Positions 25,060 through 31,196 of a stretch of DNA of 37,318 nucleotides are shown here, one piece after another. The DNA lies in NCBI GenBank assembly GCA_021737185.1, contig JAIPEL010000033.1, forward strand, positions 1-37,318, written 5' to 3'. The translations under genes and the position numbers were made by a program. The stretch's first letter is position 1. Each line of letters starts with the position of its first letter. The DNA is from Desulfobacterales bacterium. Its GTDB lineage: Bacteria; Desulfobacterota; Desulfobacteria; Desulfobacterales; CAFBRK01. Below the pieces are notes generated by a model. The model was given only the letters and a program-made list of their open reading frames with translations. It was not told where the DNA came from and did not search any database.

Positions 25060-25371
25060 TTATTTTTTGATGGCGAAATACAGTTCGCCAAACCAAGTCC
25101 GTCATTCCGGACGAGCGAAGCGGAGCGGAGCGAAGATCCGGAATCCAGGAAATTCAAAAACCTTCTGGATCCCGGCTCTCCGCTTCGCTGCGGCCGGGAT
25201 GACGGATTGAGAAGTTTCAAAATTGATCAAGCTGGTCTGTTTTGACCAAAAGATTCGTATAAATCTCCGACCGGAGAATTTTGAATCTTGAATTTGGAAT
25301 TTTGAATCCCGGCGGCCAACAGCGGGACAAAACAACGTACGATAATCGTCTGCCGAACCGGAAAGCAGGCC
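25060..25371. repeat. REP-like inverted pair and a TTGAAT-type tract
   Basis: There is no gene here. 25101-25205 starts GTCATTCCGG and ends CCGGGATGACGG, the two halves facing each other around GAATCCAGG and CTGGATCCC, the same REP-like class as at 5786, 14262 and 37018-37312. 25268-25315 is an A/T-rich tract of GAATTTTGAATCTTGAATTT-like units, related to the tract at 36982. Confidence 0.7.
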
Positions 25372-25662
25372 ATGACCAAAAAAGACCCCTACATCCGCTA
25401 CGAAATCAACCGCAAGATCAAGGCGGTGCTCGTCCGCCACGCGGTGGATATCACCGAACTGCAGTATTCCAACACCGGCGAGGTCGTCTACCTGTTCGGA
25501 AAGCTCGTCCGGGATCCGAAGGGGGACTTCAAGGCGCCGGAGGTGGAGTCGCTCATGCGCGAGATCGCCGGCATTCCCGAAGTCCAGGACGTTTCCGTGG
25601 ATCTTTCCAACTGGAGCGTCATGTACGAGCCCGGATTCGTCGATATCCGCCAGAAACTCTGA
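25372..25662 (+). CDS. BON-like domain protein
   Basis: A 96-residue cytoplasmic protein: a helix with RYEINRKIKAVLVRHAVDIT, then a beta pair (VVYLFGKLVRD), a helix (EVESLMREIAGIPEVQ) and a final strand (VQDVSVDLSNWSVMY). This alpha-beta pattern, with GxV...G and IPxVxxV, is that of BON domains, which bind phospholipid or act as scaffolds in larger proteins. There is no signal peptide. A weak GCAGG precedes the ATG. It is not obviously linked to gcvH, which lies beyond a repeat and its own promoter. Confidence 0.65.
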   Translation: MTKKDPYIRYEINRKIKAVLVRHAVDITELQYSNTGEVVYLFGKLVRDPKGDFKAPEVESLMREIAGIPEVQDVSVDLSNWSVMYEPGFVDIRQKL

Positions 25663-25727
25663 TAAAATTGCCGCCGCGCTTGAAGGCTTCCCGCTTCCCG
25701 AGACACGGCGAGGAAACGAACCTGCGA

Positions 25728-25773
25728 CCGGCAGCAAATTATCCATTTCGCGGCATCATGAATCCCGAAAGTT
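25728..25773 (-). repeat. 45 bp dispersed repeat, copy 2 (inverted)
   Basis: The reverse complement matches copy 1 (11549-11593) with one substitution in the GAAATGGATAA part. It sits 65 bases after the BON-like gene and just upstream of the gcvH promoter candidate. Confidence 0.85.
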
Positions 25774-25801
25774 GAGTTGATCCTTGCAGCCGAGGAAAGC
25801 C

Positions 25802-25830
25802 TTGACTCCATACTGCCTTGCAATGATACA
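25802..25830 (+). promoter_or_regulatory. Candidate promoter for gcvH-lipB
   Basis: TTGACT (25802-25807), 17 bases, GATACA (25825-25830). The gcvH GTG lies 49 bases further on, behind a strong AAAGGAGG. Confidence 0.4.
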
Positions 25831-25878
25831 AGTTTTCATTTTCCAACCCCATGTTGACCCCAGCAAAGGAGGCCCGCC

Positions 25879-26280
25879 GTGAAGGAGATCAGCGAACTGA
25901 ACCTGCCCGAAGATGTCCGATACGCCGAAGACCACGAATGGGTGCGGATCGAGGGCGACAAGGCCAGAATCGGCATCAGCGACTATGCCCAGGATCAACT
26001 CGGAGACATCGTTTTCGTGGAGCTGCCGGAGGTGGGGTCCAAGCTTTCCAAGGGGGACGAGTTCGGCACCGTCGAATCCGTCAAGGCCGTTTCCGAACTC
26101 TACATGCCGGTGGGAGGTGAGGTCGTCTCGGTCAACAACGGGTTGGAAGACGCCCCGGAAAAAGTGAACAATGCGCCGTACACAGACGGCTGGATGATCG
26201 AGATCAGCCCCGACGATCCTTCCGAGGCCGGTTCCCTCCTGGACCGGGCGGCCTACCTGAAAATGCTCGAGGGCCAATAG
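25879..26280 (+). CDS. gcvH: Glycine cleavage system H protein
   Basis: A 133-residue lipoyl-domain protein that carries the aminomethyl group between the P, T and L proteins. The lipoylated lysine is K69 in ESVKAVSE, and EHEW-like HEWVRIEGDKARIGISDYAQ is the conserved opening. The GTG start is backed by AAAGGAGG. LipB, which lipoylates it, begins 14 bases after its stop, so the two form an operon. The T protein is at 31197-33854 on the other strand, fused to SHMT; the P protein is not in the window. Confidence 0.96.
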   Translation: MKEISELNLPEDVRYAEDHEWVRIEGDKARIGISDYAQDQLGDIVFVELPEVGSKLSKGDEFGTVESVKAVSELYMPVGGEVVSVNNGLEDAPEKVNNAPYTDGWMIEISPDDPSEAGSLLDRAAYLKMLEGQ

Positions 26281-26293
26281 GATTCGAAAACCG

Positions 26294-26989
26294 ATGGGCG
26301 ACCGATCCACGGCCTGGCTGCTTTGCGAATTTGCCCAGATCGAATATACCCGGGCGCTTTCCCTGCAGCGTGACATCGCCGCGGCCAAACACCGGGGCAG
26401 GATCGAAGAAGACCTTCTTCTCATGCTGGAGCATCCGCCGGTCTTCACCCTGGGCCGGCGCGGCGGCCGGGAGAATTTGACCGTTTCTGAGGCGTTTCTA
26501 TCAGAGCGGGACATTCCCGTGGTCCAGATCGAACGCGGCGGCAACATCACCTACCACGGGCCGGGCCAGTTGGTGCTGTATCCCATCGTCTCGCTGGCCC
26601 GGCGAAAACTTTCGGTGACCGGTTTCGTCGAGGCGCTCGAATCGGTCATGATCCGGATTGCGGCCGACTTCGGGGTTTCTGCGGTCCGGGATGCCAGAAA
26701 CCGCGGGGTCTGGGTAAAGGATGCCAAGCTCGGCAGCATCGGGATCAACATCCGCCACGGCGTCGCGTTTCACGGCCTGGCCCTGAACGTGAACACGGAT
26801 CTTGCCCCCTTTTCCTGGATCCGTCCCTGCGGGCTCTCCGATGTTTTCATAACCTCCCTGGCCGCCGAAACCGGCGCAGCGACGGTGGCCATGGAAAAGG
26901 CAAGGCAAGCGGCCCGAAGCCACTTCGAGGCGGTGTTCGGCGTGCGGCTGGAGGCGATCGAGCCGGCGGCGCTGGAAAGGATGCTGTGA
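26294..26989 (+). CDS. lipB: Lipoyl(octanoyl) transferase
   Basis: A 231-residue enzyme transferring octanoyl from acyl carrier protein to H protein and other lipoyl domains. The conserved RGGNITYHGPGQLVLYPI (81-98), catalytic K145 (AKLGSIGI) and C179 (RPCGL) are present, as is GVAFHGLALNVNTDL. Length is typical. It is cotranscribed with gcvH. The lipoyl synthase gene lies 1.9 kb downstream on the same strand, separated by a transglycosylase gene and two repeat elements. Confidence 0.95.
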   Translation: MGDRSTAWLLCEFAQIEYTRALSLQRDIAAAKHRGRIEEDLLLMLEHPPVFTLGRRGGRENLTVSEAFLSERDIPVVQIERGGNITYHGPGQLVLYPIVSLARRKLSVTGFVEALESVMIRIAADFGVSAVRDARNRGVWVKDAKLGSIGINIRHGVAFHGLALNVNTDLAPFSWIRPCGLSDVFITSLAAETGAATVAMEKARQAARSHFEAVFGVRLEAIEPAALERML

Positions 26990-27013
26990 ATGTCGGCAGG
27001 CAGGCTGTCGATG

Positions 27014-27170
27014 GGTCATTGGTTAAAGGGTCGAATGGTCAAATGGGAATTGGTTGATCGGTCAAATCGTTGAATGGTCAAGTAGGGACAGCATGGTTTT
27101 CCGCTCCTTTCCCTTCCCTGTCGTGTTGGCAGTGCCCAATCAACCATTCAACGAATCAACCAATCGACTT
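27014..27170. repeat. Octamer-arm inverted repeat element A3 with extended left arm
   Basis: The core (27052-27169, 118 bp) has a left arm of TTGATCGG, TCAAATCG, TTGAATGG, TCAAGTAG and a right arm at 27138-27169. The left arm is preceded by a further array of the same octamers from 27014. The loop resembles that of A2 (GGGAC...TTTTCC...TTTCC). Confidence 0.8.
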
Positions 27171-27229
27171 GAACCGGCATGCCGGCACACTGAGCAGCCG
27201 GCCGGCCGGGCACCCGCGGAGTTGATTCG

Positions 27230-28678
27230 ATGAAAAGAATTCTTCACCTGTTGACGGTTTTCTGGCTGCTCTGGGCGGGCCTCGGGAGTCCGGCGGCCGC
27301 CGAAGACCCGGACCACCATCCCCTGGACGCGCATCTGTCAGACGCCTATACGGAAGATCTCCCCAGCCTGATGGAGCGAAGGTATATCCGCGTGCTGACC
27401 ACCATGAACCGGACGAATTTCTTTCTGGCCGGGGGAACGGCCCGGGGGTTCGAATACGCCCTTTTGAAGGAATACGAAAAGTTTCTCAATCAGGGCATCA
27501 ATCGCCGGGAGCTGAACATCACCCTGGAGTTTATTCCGGACTCCCGGGACCGACTGTTTCCCGACCTGGTGGCGGGGTTGGGCGACATCGCGGCTGCCGG
27601 CCTCACGATCACTGAAAAGCGAAAGAAGCTTGTCGACTTCACCCGCCCCTATCTAACCGGTATCGATGAACTTCTGGTGACCCACAAGAGCGTTCCGGCT
27701 CCGGCTAGTGTAAACGAGCTGTCGGGCAAACGGGTCTTCGTTCGGAAAAACAGCAGCTATTACGAGAGTCTGTTAAAACTCAACCGGCGGCTGGACAATG
27801 CAAACCTGCGGGTGGTCAAGATCGCCGTCGCTGACGAGAACCTGGAGACCGAGGACATTTTGGAGCTGGTCAACACCGGCGCCATCGAGCGGACCGTGTG
27901 CGACAGCCACATCGCAGAAATCTGGGCAGAAGTGCTTCACGATATCCGGGTCCACGAAAATCTCAAGCTCCGGCGGGGAGGACAGATCGCCTGGGCGGTT
28001 CGAAAGGACGCCCCGAAGCTGAAAGAAAGTCTGAACCGCTTCCTGCAGGGACACCGCAAGGGAACCCTTCTGGGAAACATCTTCTTTACGCGGTACTACG
28101 AAAAAAACGAATGGATCAAAAATCCGCTGAAAGGAGACGCTGGAAAGAAGATCGACAAGTACCGGCCGCTTTTCATCAAATACGCCGACCGGTACGGGTT
28201 CGACTGGCGGCTGATTCTGGCCATGGCCTTCCAGGAGTCCGGGCTCAACACCAAAAAGATCAGCCATAAAGGGGCGGTGGGGCTGATGCAGATCCGGCCT
28301 TCGACCGCGGCCGATCCCAACGTCGGCATCCAGGACGTCCACCGCCTGGAAAACAACATCCATGCCGCGGTCAAGTACCTCGATTTTCTCCGCAGCCGGT
28401 ATTTCAGCAGCGAAGGCATCCGCGAAAGGGACCGGGTCCGGTTTTCCCTGGCCGCCTACAATGCGGGTCCGGCCCGGATCCGGCAGGCGCAAAAGAGGGC
28501 CGAGGCCATGGACCTCGATCCGAACCGCTGGTTTCGCAACGTGGAACTGGCCGTGCTGCGCACCGTGGGCCAGGAAACCGTCCAATACGTGAGCAGCATC
28601 AACAAGTACTACGTGATCTACAAAAACTCCCTGGAGCGGCGGGCGGCCCGGGAAAAAGTCAAGGAGGCCATCCGTTGA
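27230..28678 (+). CDS. MltF-type membrane-bound lytic transglycosylase
   Basis: A 482-residue periplasmic protein: signal peptide (residues 1-24, ending PAAAE), an SBP_bac_3-like domain (about 50-285, with SRDRLFPDLVAGLGDIAAAG), and a C-terminal SLT goose-lysozyme-type domain (about 310-450) with catalytic E336 in AFQESGLN, then GAVGLMQIRPSTA and SLAAYNAGPARI. It cleaves peptidoglycan to 1,6-anhydro products; the N-terminal domain in MltF binds muropeptides and regulates activity. No lipobox Cys is seen. It sits between lipB and lipA with repeat elements on both sides, so cotranscription is uncertain. Confidence 0.92.
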   Translation: MKRILHLLTVFWLLWAGLGSPAAAEDPDHHPLDAHLSDAYTEDLPSLMERRYIRVLTTMNRTNFFLAGGTARGFEYALLKEYEKFLNQGINRRELNITLEFIPDSRDRLFPDLVAGLGDIAAAGLTITEKRKKLVDFTRPYLTGIDELLVTHKSVPAPASVNELSGKRVFVRKNSSYYESLLKLNRRLDNANLRVVKIAVADENLETEDILELVNTGAIERTVCDSHIAEIWAEVLHDIRVHENLKLRRGGQIAWAVRKDAPKLKESLNRFLQGHRKGTLLGNIFFTRYYEKNEWIKNPLKGDAGKKIDKYRPLFIKYADRYGFDWRLILAMAFQESGLNTKKISHKGAVGLMQIRPSTAADPNVGIQDVHRLENNIHAAVKYLDFLRSRYFSSEGIRERDRVRFSLAAYNAGPARIRQAQKRAEAMDLDPNRWFRNVELAVLRTVGQETVQYVSSINKYYVIYKNSLERRAAREKVKEAIR

Positions 28679-28693
28679 TGGCCTATGGGGATA

Positions 28694-28812
28694 GGTTGAT
28701 TGGTCAAATGGCCAATTGGTTGATTGGAAACTGCCTGAGACCACAGGCAAGGAACTAGCCGGAAAGTCCTGCCGTTCCCACTTGACCATGCAACGAATCA
28801 ACCAATCAACCG
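28694..28812. repeat. Octamer-arm inverted repeat element A4 (118-119 bp)
   Basis: The left arm (28694-28727) has TTGATTGG, TCAAATGG, CCAATTGG, TTGATTGG. The right arm (28781-28811) is complementary (CAACGAATCAACCAATCAAC). It fills the gap between mltF and lipA. Confidence 0.85.
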
Positions 28813-28839
28813 TTCGCTGGGAACAATGGCAACTTTAAA

Positions 28840-29718
28840 ATGAGCACCGATCACAGAAAAACGAAGCGAACCGCAAAGCCCCCCTGGATCCGGCGGCGGC
28901 TGCCGTCGGGGCCGGAATACGAAAAGATCCGGTCGATGGTCCGGGAGGGAAAGCTCCACACGGTCTGCCAGGAAGCCCAGTGCCCGAACATCTGGGAGTG
29001 CTTCTCCTGCGGCACGGCGACGTTTCTGATCCTGGGCTCGCGCTGCACCCGCAACTGCACCTTTTGCGCCGTGGCCCACGGCCCGGAAGGACCGCCCGAC
29101 CCCAAAGAACCTTCGAACGTGGCTGAAGCCGCCGCGGCCATGGGGCTGTCCTACGTGGTGGTGACATCGGTGACCCGTGACGACGTAAAAGACGGCGGCG
29201 CCGGCCATTTTGCCGAAACCATCTCCCGGGTCAAAGAAAAGATCCCCGGGGTACGGGTGGAGGTGCTGATTCCCGATTTTGCCGGGGACCGGGCCGCCCT
29301 GAAAACCGTGCTCGACGCCGGACCCGACGTGCTCAACCACAACATCGAAACCGTTTCCCGGCTCTATCCGAAGGTCCGGCCCGAGGCCGACTATCGCCGG
29401 TCCCTTCAGCTCATCGGCCGGGTCGGAGACATGGCCCCGCAGATTCCCGCCAAGTCGGGGATGATGCTCGGCCTGGGCGAGACCGAAGAAGAAGTCCGCG
29501 AAACCCTGGCGGATCTGAGACAGGCCGGCTGCCGCATGCTCACCCTGGGCCAGTACCTTCAGCCGAGCAGGACCCATTTGCCGGTGGCGCGCTACGTGAC
29601 CCCGGAAGAATTCGACGCCTGGAAGACAGCGGCGGAAAAAATGGGCTTCTCTCAGGTGGCCAGCGGCCCGCTGGTGCGCTCATCGTATCATGCCGGGGAG
29701 CTGTTCGAAGAAAAATAG
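28840..29718 (+). CDS. lipA: Lipoyl synthase
   Basis: A 292-residue radical SAM enzyme inserting two sulfurs into octanoyl lipoyl domains. The auxiliary cluster ligands are C43, C48 and C54 (CQEAQCPNIWEC), the SAM cluster ligands are C69, C73 and C76 (CTRNCTFC), and the conserved C-terminal RSSYHAGE supplies the serine ligand. The canonical ECW-x-x-GTATF segment reads ECFSCGTATF, with one extra Cys. Length is typical. The start ATG at 28840 has only a weak site and the octamer element ends 28 bases upstream. It works with LipB on GcvH. Confidence 0.95.
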   Translation: MSTDHRKTKRTAKPPWIRRRLPSGPEYEKIRSMVREGKLHTVCQEAQCPNIWECFSCGTATFLILGSRCTRNCTFCAVAHGPEGPPDPKEPSNVAEAAAAMGLSYVVVTSVTRDDVKDGGAGHFAETISRVKEKIPGVRVEVLIPDFAGDRAALKTVLDAGPDVLNHNIETVSRLYPKVRPEADYRRSLQLIGRVGDMAPQIPAKSGMMLGLGETEEEVRETLADLRQAGCRMLTLGQYLQPSRTHLPVARYVTPEEFDAWKTAAEKMGFSQVASGPLVRSSYHAGELFEEK

Positions 29719-29771
29719 GGATTGTCATATTTTCGTTCTGTATGAAAGAGATCGATATGTATTGATGATCA

Positions 29772-29872
29772 TGTTGGGCTTCACAAGTTCAGCCCAACCT
29801 ACCCGCTACGCGCTGTTGGAGGAATGCGGAAAAAGCACTCGTAGGTTGGGCTGAGCGCAGCGAAGCCCAACA
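29772..29872. repeat. GTTGGGCT inverted repeat pair
   Basis: Two inward-facing copies, 29772-29801 and 29841-29872, each itself a hairpin of GTTGGGCT/AGCCCAAC, with CCTAC at the inner ends. They enclose about 40 bases. No gene lies between lipA and the DUF169 gene. From memory, GGTTGGGCTGAG-type repeats are widespread among bacteria. Confidence 0.75.
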
Positions 29873-29916
29873 ATGAATTGCCTCGATCTCTGCGCGCAGG
29901 ACATAAAGGAGGAATT

Positions 29917-30708
29917 GTGGAGAGCATCGACTATGCTCAGATTTCGGATGCGGTTCGCGATGCCGCGCGGCTGAAGACGCTGCCGCTGTCGATCAAGTTC
30001 ATGAAAACCCGTGAGAATTTTCCGGAGAAAACGAGACGGCCGGCAACGGATCTGGGAAAGCGTGTCACCATTTGCCAGGCGGTTTCCATGGCACGCCTCT
30101 ACGGGTGGACGATCGGGCTGACCAAAGAAGATTTGATTTGCGTTCCGGCCATGATCGCGTTCGGCTTCAGCGGGGCCGAGGATAGCCGAAGCACGCTGGG
30201 AGAGTTGTTCTGTGAGGTCGGGTTTCACCCTGAAGCGGGGGCCGCCGCCGATGAAGCGGGCAGCCTCTGCAAATTCGACAACGACGAGTACCCGGCGATC
30301 CTGATCGCTCCCCTGTCCAAGGGACTGGTCGAGCCGGACACGGTGGCTTTTTACGGCAACCCGGCCCAAATCATGCGTCTTTCCCAGGCAGTCGTGCACG
30401 CATGTGGCCAACGTATCGCCGGAAGCTTCGGAGGCAAAGTCGAATGCACCGAGTACCTGGTCGCACCGTTCAAGACGGCAGCCCCGCGTATCGCCATCCC
30501 GGGGTTGGGCGATCGCATTTTTTCAATGACGCAGGATGACGAGTTGGTCTTGAGCATTCCCGGCAGGCTGCTGCTGCCGATGGTTCGGTCGCTGAATGTC
30601 GTGGGGAAAAAGGTCGGCCTCCGGTATCCTGTCCCGAGCTACCTGAATTACCAGCCTGAATTTCCGCCGATCTACAAGGAGACGGCCGAAAAACTGAAAT
30701 TGTTCTAA
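29917..30708 (+). CDS. DUF169 family protein
   Basis: A 263-residue protein matching DUF169 by the opening LKTLPLSIKFMKT, RVTICQAVSMARLYGW and the later VAFYGNPAQIMRLSQAVVHA, GGKVECTEYLVAPF and GDRIFSMTQDDELVLSIPG. The function is unknown; I recall members near corrinoid or redox genes. It is cytoplasmic. The true start is GTG 29917, behind AAAGGAGG at ideal spacing; a longer frame from 29878 runs into the repeat pair. It converges with the OsmC gene, the two stops being 2 bases apart. Confidence 0.85.
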   Translation: MESIDYAQISDAVRDAARLKTLPLSIKFMKTRENFPEKTRRPATDLGKRVTICQAVSMARLYGWTIGLTKEDLICVPAMIAFGFSGAEDSRSTLGELFCEVGFHPEAGAAADEAGSLCKFDNDEYPAILIAPLSKGLVEPDTVAFYGNPAQIMRLSQAVVHACGQRIAGSFGGKVECTEYLVAPFKTAAPRIAIPGLGDRIFSMTQDDELVLSIPGRLLLPMVRSLNVVGKKVGLRYPVPSYLNYQPEFPPIYKETAEKLKLF

Positions 30709-30710
30709 GA

Positions 30711-31112
30711 CTATAAGATTTCAAACTCCGTCGTGATCTTGGCCACCCCCCGGACGGTGGCGGCCACCGAGCAGTACTTTTCTTCCGAGAGGCGGATGGC
30801 GGCGGCCACCGCTTTTTCGGTCAGGTCCTTTCCGGCCAGGCGGTACTTGAGGTGGATGGTGCGATAGGGCCAGGGCGGGTCGTCGTCACGCTCGCCGGTG
30901 GTGACGATCTCCAGAAATGTGAGCGGCTTTCGCTTCTTTTCCAGGATTTCGACCACGTCGTAGGCCGTGCATCCGGCAAGCCCCACCAGCAGCATTTCAG
31001 ACGGGCTCATCCCCTTGGGCGGGCTGTCTCCGGAAAGCACCACGCTCTGGTTTCTGCTGTCGGTCCCCACAAAGGTCTTTTCCGAAACCCAGGTCACTTT
31101 CGTTGTCGGCAT
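30711..31112 (-). CDS. OsmC/Ohr family protein
   Basis: A 133-residue OsmC-fold protein with both redox cysteines, C48 (LAGCTAYDV) and C114 (EKYCSVAAT), and the GMSPSEMLLVGL segment of the YhfA/OsmC-like subgroup. Members reduce organic hydroperoxides, although the physiological substrate of this subgroup is unclear. ATG 31112 follows GGAGG; an upstream frame from 31187 runs through a repeat tract. It lies 84 bases downstream of the GcvT-SHMT gene, on the same strand, with a repeat between them. Confidence 0.88.
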   Translation of the reverse strand: MPTTKVTWVSEKTFVGTDSRNQSVVLSGDSPPKGMSPSEMLLVGLAGCTAYDVVEILEKKRKPLTFLEIVTTGERDDDPPWPYRTIHLKYRLAGKDLTEKAVAAAIRLSEEKYCSVAATVRGVAKITTEFEIL

Positions 31113-31148
31113 AAAAAATCCTCCGGATTTTTTATAAAAAAAAAGCAG

Positions 31149-31195
31149 TTCTCTGTGTTCTCTGTGACTCTGCGGTGAATCATTCAACCGCAGCC
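31149..31195. repeat. TTCTCTGTG tract with small inverted repeat
   Basis: Two TTCTCTGTG units followed by ACTCTGCGGT, then CTGCGGTGAATCATTCAACC with an inverted CTGCGGT/ACCGCAG pair (31169-31193). The gap between the GcvT-SHMT fusion and OsmC genes contains nothing else. Confidence 0.5.
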
Positions 31196-31196
31196 T

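Noticed and set aside
25062..25090. Hairpin after the carboxylesterase (TGGCGAA / TTCGCCA)
   Set aside because: No T-run follows on the plus strand, so it is not credible as an intrinsic terminator; left out of the feature list.
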